Assembly: GCA_028291515.1 (NCBI GenBank)
Contig: JAQGHU010000095.1
Span: forward strand, 1 to 53,968
Reading direction: 5' to 3'
DNA from: Schlesneria sp.
GTDB taxonomy: Bacteria > Planctomycetota > Planctomycetia > Planctomycetales > Planctomycetaceae
DNA length: 53,968 nucleotides
The notes under the pieces are model-generated. The model worked only from the letters and a program-made list of their open reading frames with translations, searched no databases and was not told the DNA's origin. The first letter of the stretch is position 1, and each line of letters starts with the position of its first letter. Below, piece after piece: positions 17,168 to 26,140 of this stretch. The position numbers and the translations under genes were made by a program.

Positions 17168-19519
17168 ATGATTCAGCACCATGGACTACGGAAGCATCCC
17201 GCCACACGACCGCGCCAGCAGGCCGTTCGGTGCCTGTGCATTCTCGTACTGCTTTGCCTGAGCCCCGTCGCGAGAAGTGATGATGCCAAAGAAATTCAGT
17301 TCTTCCGCGATAAGATCGAGCCTGTCCTCAAGGCCGAGTGCTATAGCTGCCATTCTCACACCGCCAAGGACGTGCAGGGAGGCTTGCTACTCGACTCTCG
17401 GGCAGCTGTCCTGAAAGGGGGCGAGACCGGTCCTGCCGCTGTGCCGAATAAACCTGCGGAGAGCCTGCTAATTCAAGCACTGCGTCACGAAGGTGGGTTG
17501 GCAATGCCGCCTGACAAGCCTAAGCTGCCAGAAGCGACGATCGCCGATTTTATCCGCTGGGTCGACAAAGGTGTTGTCGATCCGCGACAGGGTGAAAAAG
17601 TCGAGGCTGATCCGTCCGGTGTGAAGGCGGCGCGAAACCATTGGGCGTTTCAGCTTCTTCAACCTGCGATCCCGCCGATCGTGTCGGAAGCAAATTGGCC
17701 GCGATCACCGATCGATACATTCGTGCTGGCGAAACTAGAGGCCGCACAGTTGCCGCATACGGCCGAAGCGAGCCGAGTCGAACTGATTCGTCGAGTCACC
17801 TTTGACCTGACCGGCCTGCCGCCGGAAGCAGATGACATCGACACGTTCGTCGCCGACACTTCACCCGATGCGTACGAACGAGTTGTGGATCGTCTGCTGG
17901 GAAGCTGGCAATACGGTGAGCGTTGGGCCCAGCATTGGCTCGATGTCGTTCGCTTCGCCGAGACTGAAGGCTATGAATATGACCGAACGATCCCCGACGC
18001 CTGGCGCTATCGCGACTATGTCATCGATTCATTGAACCAGGACAAGCCGTTTGACCGCTTTCTGGCCGAGCAGATTGCCGGGGACGAGATCGACCCCAAG
18101 GATCACGCCTGTTTGACGGCATCGATCTTTCATCGGTTGGGGCCGGTCCGGCGCAACGCGGGGAATCCCGACATCGCGCTCAGTCGCAACGAAGTGCTGA
18201 CCGAACGAACCGATATCCTGGGTGCCGTGTTTCTCGGCCTGACCGTCGGGTGTGCTCGATGTCATAATCACAAGCTGGAACCGGTCACGCAGAAGGACTA
18301 CTACCGCCTGCAGGCTTATCTGGCCGCGACGGACGAACGCAATCTCGTGCTGGCCGATACCGCGACGCAACACGAATGGGAGGCGACAACCAAGCGAATC
18401 AGGGACGAAATGGCGGCACTGCAAAAGCAGACACGCCTCTTGGCCGGCGCCGAACGAGTTCGACTCGCCGACATGATCGAAGTCCTTGAAGATCAGTTAC
18501 CGCCACCATTGGCGATGATCCCCGGCACGCAGAACAATTTCGACAAGCGCACCGCGATCCATGTTCTGCGACGCGGCGTGTGGGAAAAGAAAGGTGAACC
18601 TGTTGGCCCACGCCCTCCCAGCGTTCTGATCCCGGATGACGTCCCGGAACTGAAGGCAGATTCCACGGATCCGCGCAGCCAACTGGCGACATGGCTGAAT
18701 CGGACCGATCCACCGCTCACGCAACGTGTGCTCGTCAATCGCCTCTGGCAGCATCACTTTGGCATGGGCTTGGTGAAGACCGCGAATGACTTTGGGCTGA
18801 AGGGAGATCGACCCAGTCATCCGGAATTGCTGGACTGGCTCACGCAGACTTTTCTGGAAAGCGATCGACGCTGGAAGCCGATGCATCGTGCGATGGTCCT
18901 GAGTCAGACATACCGGCAATCGAGTCGTTCGAATCATTCACTCGCCGAACGGATCGATCCCGAGAACCGATTGTTGTCGCGATCCAATCGTCGTCGTCTG
19001 TCGGCCGAAGAACTGCGCGATGCGATGCTGGCTGCGTCCGGGCGATTGAATCAAAAGCAGGGCGGCTCCAGTGTGATCGTGCCGGTCGACAAGGAGCTTG
19101 TCCAACTGCTGTACAAACCATCGCAGTGGCAGGTGACACCGGACGTGCGTGAGCATGACCGACGCTCCATCTATCTGATCGCCAAACGCAATTTGCGACT
19201 CCCATTCCTGGAAAATCTGGACGCTCCGACGTTACAGAACAGTTGTGCGCGGCGTGATTCCAGCACTCACGCCCCGCAGGCTCTGGAACTGCTGAATGGC
19301 AACCTCTCGAATGGTCTGGCGAAGTCCTTTGCGGCTCGTCTGCAGACGTTCGCAGGTGGCGACCAAGAGCGTTTAGTCACGCTGGCGTTTCAATGGACCG
19401 TCGGCCGTTCGCCGAATCCCACCGAGCGACAGCGGTCGCTGGAATTCCTGCGCGACGAACCGCTGAACGAATTTGCCCTGGCGATGTTCAACCTGAACGA
19501 GTTCCTTTATGTTCCCTGA
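17168..19519 (+). CDS. Secreted PSCyt1-DUF1549-DUF1553 cytochrome protein
   Basis: A 783-residue exported protein of the planctomycete-specific type. ATG 17168 places an N-terminal signal segment (RCLCILVLLCLSPVARSDD). The PSCyt1 domain follows with a haem c site CYSCH at 58-62. DUF1549 covers about 170-380, with VELIRRVTFDLTGLPP and a YGERWAQHWLDVVRFAETEG segment. DUF1553 covers about 500-760, with QRVLVNRLWQHHFG and HRAMVLSQTYRQSS. The biochemical role of the family is not established; co-occurrence with DUF1501 partners and sulfatases suggests polysaccharide use. It overlaps the next gene by 11 bases, so the two are translationally coupled. Confidence 0.93.
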   Translation: MIQHHGLRKHPATRPRQQAVRCLCILVLLCLSPVARSDDAKEIQFFRDKIEPVLKAECYSCHSHTAKDVQGGLLLDSRAAVLKGGETGPAAVPNKPAESLLIQALRHEGGLAMPPDKPKLPEATIADFIRWVDKGVVDPRQGEKVEADPSGVKAARNHWAFQLLQPAIPPIVSEANWPRSPIDTFVLAKLEAAQLPHTAEASRVELIRRVTFDLTGLPPEADDIDTFVADTSPDAYERVVDRLLGSWQYGERWAQHWLDVVRFAETEGYEYDRTIPDAWRYRDYVIDSLNQDKPFDRFLAEQIAGDEIDPKDHACLTASIFHRLGPVRRNAGNPDIALSRNEVLTERTDILGAVFLGLTVGCARCHNHKLEPVTQKDYYRLQAYLAATDERNLVLADTATQHEWEATTKRIRDEMAALQKQTRLLAGAERVRLADMIEVLEDQLPPPLAMIPGTQNNFDKRTAIHVLRRGVWEKKGEPVGPRPPSVLIPDDVPELKADSTDPRSQLATWLNRTDPPLTQRVLVNRLWQHHFGMGLVKTANDFGLKGDRPSHPELLDWLTQTFLESDRRWKPMHRAMVLSQTYRQSSRSNHSLAERIDPENRLLSRSNRRRLSAEELRDAMLAASGRLNQKQGGSSVIVPVDKELVQLLYKPSQWQVTPDVREHDRRSIYLIAKRNLRLPFLENLDAPTLQNSCARRDSSTHAPQALELLNGNLSNGLAKSFAARLQTFAGGDQERLVTLAFQWTVGRSPNPTERQRSLEFLRDEPLNEFALAMFNLNEFLYVP

Positions 19520-20942
19520 ACAGTTTCCGCATTCGAAAGTCACCCGGACGCGGCGCGAATTCGTGCGCGATGCCTGCTGCGGATTTGGCGGGCTGGCTTT
19601 GGCGTCGCTATTGCACGACGAGCAATTGCGAGCGGCACCGATCAGTCCGCTGATGTCCAAGCAGGCTCATCATGCGGCGAAGGCCAAATCGGTCATCTTT
19701 CTCTTCATGGCGGGCGGGCCCAGCCATCTGGAGACATTCGACCCTAAGCCGCTGCTCAACAAGTTAAATGGCCAAGTACGACCCGCCGAATTCGGCGATG
19801 CGAAGTATCAGTTCATTCAGCGTGATGCGCGACTGCTGGGGACGAATCGCACGTTCCAAAAGTATGGCGAGAGTGGCATCGAAGTCTCGGATCTGTTTCC
19901 GAATGTGGCCACGTGCATCGACGACATCGCCGTGCTGCGGTCGTGTCACGGCGACATGGTGGTCCATTCGGCCGCGCAGTACGAACTCTTCTCGGGTCGG
20001 ACGACACCGGGATTCCCCAGCATGGGATCGTGGATATTGTATGGACTCGGCTCCGAAAGTCAGTCGCTCCCCGCGTATGTCATGATGCCCGATCCGAAGG
20101 GGGCTCTCGAAGCGGGACAGCCGATGTACATGAATGGCTTTTTGCCCGCGATCTACCAGCCGACGATGTTTCGTCCGGGTGAGCGGCCCGTGTTGAACCT
20201 GGATCTTCCGCCGCACGTCAGCGCCAACCAACGAAAGCGAACGCTGCAGTTCATTCGCGATCTGAATGAATCGACACTCGATCCTGCCGACGAAGAATTT
20301 CATGCGCGGATCAACGCGTACGACGTTGCCTTCCGCATGCAGTCGGAAGCCCCCGAAATACTGGACCTCTCCAAAGAGCCGCAAGAAACGCTCGACCTCT
20401 ATGGGATCGGGACCGAAACGACAAACGACTACGGTCGTCGCTGCCTGCTGGCGCGGAAGCTGGTCGAAAACGGCGTTCGTTTCGTCTGCGTCGTCTCCGG
20501 TGGCGGGGCCGGTAACTTGCAGTGGGACGCTCATGGTGACATCGAAGAGAATCATCTGCGCAAGGCCTCGGAAACGGATCAACCAATCGCCGCATTGCTG
20601 AAGGATCTCAAGCGCCGCGGCATGCTCGACAGCACGCTCGTCGTGTGGGGCGGTGAATTCGGACGCTCACCCGAAGCCGAAGGTGGCAAAGGCCGCGATC
20701 ATCACAACCTCGGCTTCTCGATGTGGATGGCAGGTGGTGGCGTGAAAGGTGGCCAGGTGGTCGGAGCCACCGATGCCATCGGCCTGCACGCGATCGAACG
20801 CCCCTACCACTTCCGCGACATCCACGCGACAATCCTGCACCAACTGGGCCTGGACCAGCACCAACTGACCTACCCTCATCTCGGCCGCAACGAACGACTA
20901 ACCTTCGTCGAAGGCAAGATCATCCGCGAAATCGTGGAATAA
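19509..20942 (+). CDS. DUF1501 Tat-exported protein
   Basis: A 477-residue partner of the cytochrome protein, starting inside its last codons. The Tat signal is TRREFVRDACCGFGGLALAS. The fold is sulfatase/alkaline-phosphatase-like: FLFMAGGPSHLETFDPKP at the first metal-site strand, LRSCHGDMVVHSAAQYEL, DAHGDIEENH, and VVWGGEFGRSPEAEGGKGRDHH near the end, which supplies candidate metal ligands. The classical sulfatase Cys/Ser formylglycine motif is absent, so it is not an ordinary sulfatase. The pair is conserved across planctomycetes and its substrate is undetermined. Confidence 0.92.
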   Translation: MFPEQFPHSKVTRTRREFVRDACCGFGGLALASLLHDEQLRAAPISPLMSKQAHHAAKAKSVIFLFMAGGPSHLETFDPKPLLNKLNGQVRPAEFGDAKYQFIQRDARLLGTNRTFQKYGESGIEVSDLFPNVATCIDDIAVLRSCHGDMVVHSAAQYELFSGRTTPGFPSMGSWILYGLGSESQSLPAYVMMPDPKGALEAGQPMYMNGFLPAIYQPTMFRPGERPVLNLDLPPHVSANQRKRTLQFIRDLNESTLDPADEEFHARINAYDVAFRMQSEAPEILDLSKEPQETLDLYGIGTETTNDYGRRCLLARKLVENGVRFVCVVSGGGAGNLQWDAHGDIEENHLRKASETDQPIAALLKDLKRRGMLDSTLVVWGGEFGRSPEAEGGKGRDHHNLGFSMWMAGGGVKGGQVVGATDAIGLHAIERPYHFRDIHATILHQLGLDQHQLTYPHLGRNERLTFVEGKIIREIVE

Positions 20943-20997
20943 GTAACAGCACGACTGGATGGGATCGATCTGGCATACGTCCCTTAGATCGCATAAG

Positions 20998-21015
20998 TCC
21001 CATTTCGATGGGACA
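20998..21015 (+). repeat. Hairpin with TTCG loop after the DUF1501 gene
   Basis: GTCCCAT-TTCG-ATGGGAC is a perfect 7-bp stem with a UUCG tetraloop, an unusually stable RNA hairpin, 56 bases after the stop. No T-tract follows, so it may protect the transcript end rather than terminate it. Nearby GGGACAGATAGGACA resembles short tandem GGAC-type repeats. Confidence 0.5.
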
Positions 21016-21200
21016 GATAGGACACAGGGGACTGATGTTGCCCGCAGCACAGGCAGCACAACACGCGATTCAGCAATTCTGATCCGTGTTTAATCTGTGT
21101 TCATCCGTGGCTAAAACTCCTCTCCCGCGCGAAGTCGGCGGTGCTTGGTTATGATCTGCGGCGGCTCAGGGATTGGTGGAACTTTCTGAAAGCGTCGTTC

Positions 21201-22496
21201 ATGACAGTCAATCGGTTCAGCGCGCTGTTGGCAGTGGGCATTATCGCGGGGGCAGTCGGGTGTAGCGGTTCGACTCCGAAGCCGACCGTTCCCGAGGCAT
21301 CGACTTCCGAGGCCACGCCAACCACGAAGCCTGTCGAAAAATCAGCCTCGACGACAGACGTGCCCAAGCCCAAAGAGCCGACCACTCCCGCAGTCCCTAT
21401 GGCGATCGACGCGAATTCGGCGGCGGGTACGGTCACGAAGACGCTGCAGACACTCGAACAGGGAAACCTGGCCGAGGCCTATGATTTTCTGCCCCCTTCG
21501 TACCAAGCCGATATCGATGGACTGATTCATGAGTTTGCGAATCGGATGGATCCCGAGGTCTGGTCGCGGTTGATCGGGACGGCCCGCAAAACCATCAACG
21601 TGTTGAAGACGAAGAAGGATTTGATTCTCGATCTGGATCTGTTTCGCAATCGCCCCGAAGTGGAGCCGTATCGCAAGAGCTGGGATTCGTCACTGGAAAT
21701 ACTCAGTCATCTGTCAAACAGCGACGCGGCGGAACTGTCGACTCTGAAGAACGTGACGGCTCGGTCGTTGTTGCCTGGCAAGGTGTCGGCGACACCTCAG
21801 CAATTCGATGCGATCGGATTGGCACTGGGGGCGAACCTGGCTCGTCAATTTGCCGGAGTCACCGTCACGCCGGTCCGCACAGATGGGGCAGAGGAAGTCG
21901 TCGCGATTCGTGGGCCGATGGATGAGGAACCGTCCGAAGTTATTTACGTTAAACACGACGGCCGCTGGCTTCCCAAGTCGCTGGTTGACCATTGGGACGA
22001 AGGGATCAAAGCCGACCGCGTCTGGCTGGAAAAGCTGCCTGATCGCATCAAGGTCGTAAAGCCTCAGATCCTTGAGGCACTGTCGCAGGCCGATGAGATC
22101 CTGGATCAGCTGTTGGCCGCCGGCAACCGTGAACAGTTTGAGCAAGCCGCCGGGCCGGCGATCCTTTCACTGGCCACGGCCTGGCCCAATCTGCAATTGC
22201 TGGCTCGACAGGCAATGACCGGCGAAAGCACGTTGCCGAGTGTCACGATCACAATCAACCGACAACTCTCAGAAGCCGAAGCAGGCAAGTTCACCGCGAC
22301 GGTGCTCAAGCCATTGAACGAAGCGGGCAGTGACTACACGTTCCTCGCCAATGACGGCCGCACATTTTGTCGCATCCAGCGGATTGACGACATGATCGCC
22401 CTCCAGGTCACGCTGGCGACGTACTTCAAGGTTCCCGCCGCTGATGTTCGATACGATCGCGATGCGGCGACGATCACCATCGATCTGGACCGTTAG
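21201..22496 (+). CDS. Putative lipoprotein, hypothetical
   Basis: A 431-residue exported protein. ATG 21201 is chosen because it begins a lipoprotein signal ending at C21 (AGAVGC). A low-complexity Pro/Thr/Lys linker at 25-70 precedes a helical domain (TVTKTLQTLEQGNLAEAYDF) resembling proteins that measure substrate usage with a cystatin-like fold, and a second domain after about residue 200. No enzyme motif is visible. The C-terminal 70 residues alternate strands and helices (VTITINRQLSEAEAGKFTAT). It lies 36 bp upstream of the dehydrogenase gene and is probably co-transcribed with it. Confidence 0.65.
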   Translation: MTVNRFSALLAVGIIAGAVGCSGSTPKPTVPEASTSEATPTTKPVEKSASTTDVPKPKEPTTPAVPMAIDANSAAGTVTKTLQTLEQGNLAEAYDFLPPSYQADIDGLIHEFANRMDPEVWSRLIGTARKTINVLKTKKDLILDLDLFRNRPEVEPYRKSWDSSLEILSHLSNSDAAELSTLKNVTARSLLPGKVSATPQQFDAIGLALGANLARQFAGVTVTPVRTDGAEEVVAIRGPMDEEPSEVIYVKHDGRWLPKSLVDHWDEGIKADRVWLEKLPDRIKVVKPQILEALSQADEILDQLLAAGNREQFEQAAGPAILSLATAWPNLQLLARQAMTGESTLPSVTITINRQLSEAEAGKFTATVLKPLNEAGSDYTFLANDGRTFCRIQRIDDMIALQVTLATYFKVPAADVRYDRDAATITIDLDR

Positions 22497-22532
22497 GCGA
22501 CTTCAATCCTTTGACCTGATGCTGGTCCTGCC

Positions 22533-25500
22533 ATGCGTATCATCGCCGCTTCCGTTTCCATCGTCGTCGTTCTGCTGCTCAGGCTGCTGTGGACCACCGC
22601 CGCGGACTCGCCGAAACCAGATTCGTTTCCCGATCCGATCAACTCCGAGCAGGACACAACGACGAAGGCGTTGCCACCCGACGAGGCGGCTCGTGGGTTT
22701 CGAGTTCCAGACGGGTTCAACGTAACGGTCTTCGCTGCCGAGCCCGACGTGCAGAACCCGATCGCGATGGCATGGGATCATCGTGGCCGATTGTGGGTTG
22801 CCGAGAACTACACCTACGGTGATCGCACGAAGAAGTTCGACTTCAGCCTGCGAGATCGCGTCCTGATCCTGGAAGACACCGACGGAGATGGCCGCTTCGA
22901 CAAGCGGACCGTCTTCACCGATGACGTGCAGATGCTGACTGGGATCGCCCTCGGCAATGACGGCGTCTGGCTGATGACTCCACCGCAGTTGATTTACATT
23001 CCCGATCGAGACGGCAACGACAAGCCGGATGGAGCTCCGGTCGTGATGCTCGACGGATTCACGCCCGCGACTGACAACCATCACACCTTTGCCAACGGTC
23101 CAAAGTGGGGCCCTGACGGCTGGCTATACGGTCGCTGTGGAGCGTCGAGTCCCGGTCGATTGGGAATTCCGGGAACTCCCGATGAAAAGCGAGTCCCGCT
23201 GTTCGGCGGCCTGTGGCGGTTCCGACCAGCAGCGATCGGAGCCACTCCAGAATCATCCCTGAGCGGGGGGCGTGAGCCCCCTGGCCCGATTCAAGTAGAG
23301 GTCCAAAGCAGTCCGCCGGATATCAAGAAGAATGCCAGGGGGTTGACACCCCCCGCTCAGAAAAGCGGCGCGGCGATCGTCGAAGTCTTGTGTCATGGCA
23401 CGACCAATCCCTGGGGCCACGATTGGAACGAGCATGGCGAAGCCTTCTTCATCAACACGGTCAACGGCCACCTGTGGCATGCGATTCCGGGGGCTCACTT
23501 TCGTCGACCCCATAGCGAAGATCCCAACCCTTATGTCTACGCGACGATCGACACGCACGCTGATCACTACCACTGGGATACCGGCAAGGATTGGACCGAT
23601 TCTCGAAACGTCAAAGGCGAACACGATCGACTGGGGGGCGGACACGCTCACAGTGGGATGACGATTTACCTCGGCGACAACTGGCCCGACGCTTATCGCG
23701 GCCGACTGCTGACGCTGAACCTGCATGGCCGACGAGTCAACGTCGAACGATTGGAACCGCATGGCGCGGGGTACGTGGGGCGACACGAACCCGACATGTT
23801 GTTCGCGGCCGATCCCTGGTTCCGTGGCATTGATTTAAGTTATGGGCCAGACGGGGCCATTTACGTTCTCGACTGGAGCGACACGGGCGAATGCCATGAA
23901 CAGACCGGCGTGCATCGCAAATCGGGTCGCATTTATCGGGTCAGCTACGGCGAACCAAAGTCCAGCCGCTTCGATTTGAACACTCTCTCGGTCACTCAGT
24001 TGATCGCCCTGCATCGGCACCGCAATGAATGGTTCGTTCGCCAGGCACGTCGCCGCCTGATGGATCTCGCCAGCCACAGCGATTGGAACGCCACCACGCA
24101 GACGACTGCTCGCGACGAACTACTCGCCATGTTCAAGAGCGAGGCCACCGTGGAGTTGAAGCTACGAGCCCTCCACACGCTCTATGTGCTGGGCCTAGTC
24201 GATCAGCCGTTTTTGCTCGCAAACATGCGGCATCCGGAACCTCATGTCCGAGTCTGGGCCATCCGGCTGCTGACGGATGCGTGGCCCCTCGACACCATCA
24301 TGGGCGAGCCACATCCACAGGCGACAGCCACAATTTCCGAAACGGTCTTCGCAGAACTGGTCCGCGCCGCAAACGACGACGAATCCCCTTTAATGTGGTT
24401 GGCACTGGCTTCAACGTTGCAGCGTCTTCCTGTCGATCATCGACTGAAACTCGCAGCGCCATTGGCTTCCCGCATGGATGATGCGTCCGATCACAATCTT
24501 CCGCTCATGATCTGGTACGGATTGATGCCCGTCGCGAAGTCGCACCCAGTGGAGCTCGCTCAATTCGCCGCGAGCTGCCGGTTCCCGACGACGCGCAGTC
24601 TGGTCGCACGACGACTGGCCGAGATGATCGATGAGCAGCCACGTGCCGTAGAAACCTTGCTGACTGCCGCCAGCGCTGATGCCGTGCTGCCTGACGTTCT
24701 GAAGGGCCTGTCCGAAGGCCTGGCAGGACGACATAAGGTCAAGGCACCTGCCAACTGGTCGACTCTGCAGAAAGAAGTGGCATCGCTGGATGACATCAAG
24801 CTGCACGACCAGGTACGTGACCTGAGCGTCCTATTTGGCGATGGACGGGCTCTCGACGAAGTGCAACGTATTGCCCTGGATAGCAAAGCGGAACTCGCCG
24901 CCCGGCGAGCAGCATTGCAGACGTTAATCGACAATCGAGCCCCCGATCGCCGCAAAGTCTGCGAACAACTGCTTGGCGTCCGCTACTTGAACACGACCGC
25001 CATTCGCGGTCTGACCGAGTTTGATGATGCGTCGATTGGAACGAAGCTCGCAATCAGCTATCGCAACTTCTTCCCCGTCGATCGCCCCGCGGTGATCGAT
25101 GCACTCGTGACGCGACCGTCATTCGCTGCAGCGCTGCTCGATCAGATCGCGGCCGGCAAGATCGCCAAGACGGATCTGACGGTCCTGCACGCCCGACAAA
25201 TCCTCAGTTTCGGAAATCCCAAACTCACGGCGCGACTGACCGAAACCTGGGGCGACTTGCGCGAGAGTTCGGCAGATCGACAGCAGTTGATCACCAAATG
25301 GAAGTCTCAGCTAACCCCCGAAGTCCTCGCCCAAGCCGACAAGCCGCAGGGCCGTGAAGTCTTCAACAAAGCCTGTGCGAGTTGTCATCGGCTGTACGGG
25401 CACGGTGGTCAGATCGGTCCAGACCTGACCGGATCAGGTCGCCAGAACCTGGACTATGTATTGATCAACCTCATCGACCCCAGTGCCGCCGTCGGAGCGG

Positions 25501-25760
25501 ACTATCGCATGGCAGTTGTGGTGCTCGAAGATGGACGAGTGCTCAACGGAATCGTCGCGTCGAAGACAGAAAAGGTGCTCACACTGCAAACGGCTAAGGA
25601 ACGACTGACACTGGAACTGTCGGACATCGACGAGATCCAAACTTCCTCACAGTCGCTAATGCCAGACGGTTTGCTGCAGCCGCTGACCGACGATCAGATT
25701 CGTGATCTAGTCGCCTACCTGATGTCGCCGACGCAGGTTCCGTTACCGGATGAGCAATGA
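22533..25760 (+). CDS. PVC-type dehydrogenase with HEAT repeats and haem c domain
   Basis: A 1075-residue exported protein of the PVC-type membrane-bound dehydrogenase family. A signal peptide (MRIIAASVSIVVVLLLRLLW) is followed by a GDH-like beta-propeller at about 50-480 (FRVPDGFNVTVFAAEPDVQN; AMAWDHRGRLWVAENYTYG; LSYGPDGAIYVLDWSDTGECH). HEAT-like helical repeats span about 520-870. A C-terminal cytochrome c domain has CASCH at 948-952 with GQIGPDLTGSGR and the axial-Met side near SLMPDG. A 34-codon palindromic element (residues 243-276) interrupts the propeller in frame. The oxidised substrate is unknown. The gene is otherwise intact and full length for the family. Confidence 0.9.
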   Translation: MRIIAASVSIVVVLLLRLLWTTAADSPKPDSFPDPINSEQDTTTKALPPDEAARGFRVPDGFNVTVFAAEPDVQNPIAMAWDHRGRLWVAENYTYGDRTKKFDFSLRDRVLILEDTDGDGRFDKRTVFTDDVQMLTGIALGNDGVWLMTPPQLIYIPDRDGNDKPDGAPVVMLDGFTPATDNHHTFANGPKWGPDGWLYGRCGASSPGRLGIPGTPDEKRVPLFGGLWRFRPAAIGATPESSLSGGREPPGPIQVEVQSSPPDIKKNARGLTPPAQKSGAAIVEVLCHGTTNPWGHDWNEHGEAFFINTVNGHLWHAIPGAHFRRPHSEDPNPYVYATIDTHADHYHWDTGKDWTDSRNVKGEHDRLGGGHAHSGMTIYLGDNWPDAYRGRLLTLNLHGRRVNVERLEPHGAGYVGRHEPDMLFAADPWFRGIDLSYGPDGAIYVLDWSDTGECHEQTGVHRKSGRIYRVSYGEPKSSRFDLNTLSVTQLIALHRHRNEWFVRQARRRLMDLASHSDWNATTQTTARDELLAMFKSEATVELKLRALHTLYVLGLVDQPFLLANMRHPEPHVRVWAIRLLTDAWPLDTIMGEPHPQATATISETVFAELVRAANDDESPLMWLALASTLQRLPVDHRLKLAAPLASRMDDASDHNLPLMIWYGLMPVAKSHPVELAQFAASCRFPTTRSLVARRLAEMIDEQPRAVETLLTAASADAVLPDVLKGLSEGLAGRHKVKAPANWSTLQKEVASLDDIKLHDQVRDLSVLFGDGRALDEVQRIALDSKAELAARRAALQTLIDNRAPDRRKVCEQLLGVRYLNTTAIRGLTEFDDASIGTKLAISYRNFFPVDRPAVIDALVTRPSFAAALLDQIAAGKIAKTDLTVLHARQILSFGNPKLTARLTETWGDLRESSADRQQLITKWKSQLTPEVLAQADKPQGREVFNKACASCHRLYGHGGQIGPDLTGSGRQNLDYVLINLIDPSAAVGADYRMAVVVLEDGRVLNGIVASKTEKVLTLQTAKERLTLELSDIDEIQTSSQSLMPDGLLQPLTDDQIRDLVAYLMSPTQVPLPDEQ
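23259..23360. repeat. In-frame paired palindromic element inside a gene
   Basis: Two copies of the GNRA-loop palindrome face each other, 23259-23287 and inverted 23334-23360, around a 46-nt spacer. The outer ends are CTGAGCGGGG and CCCCGCTCAG. The total length is 102 bp, exactly 34 codons, and the frame of the host gene stays open through it. The translated segment is Gly/Pro-rich (LSGGREPPGPIQ, then ARGLTPPAQKS), unlike the surrounding propeller. The intergenic copies at 8298 and 16549 show that this is a mobile or dispersed repeat rather than native coding sequence. Confidence 0.85.
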
Positions 25761-25811
25761 CGGCTGATCAAGCCGGTAACCGTACCGCCGGACTGTCATG
25801 ACGAGACGGAT

Positions 25812-25919
25812 TCAACGCAAAGTCGCCAAGGCGCGAAGACGCAAGGAGGAATACGAGAAATGCGAGTTCAATTTGGATGCTTCTCTTAGCGACTTCGCGC
25901 CTTGGCGACTTTGCGTTGA
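25812..25919. repeat. 30-bp inverted repeat downstream of the dehydrogenase
   Basis: Arms 25812-25841 and 25890-25919 match at 29 of 30 positions, with core GCAAAGTCGCCAAGGCGCG, around a 48-nt spacer. The arm motif resembles the CGCAAAG-type dispersed repeats known from many bacterial genomes. It may double as the transcript end of the upstream genes. The rest of 25761-26140 holds nothing I can support. Confidence 0.75.
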
Positions 25920-26140
25920 TCACCGTCGCCACACCGGTTCGAGCGATGCTGCTAACCACCGCATCTTAAGTTCCGATGAATTTCACGAGATACTTTCTAG
26001 CCAGCATGGAACAGCACCGGGCGTTCTGGATTCCCAACCTCGGATTCGCTTCCCATACTGATGTCACTTGTGGTTCCCTCGAAAAGCTGTCTCGCGTGGC
26101 GAGTCGCGTGGGTGCTACCCGTTGGCAGAAGGAATGACGC

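Noticed and set aside
23253-23786. 177-codon antisense frame in the dehydrogenase gene
   Set aside because: It starts in the palindromic insert and mirrors the propeller-coding strand; no independent support.
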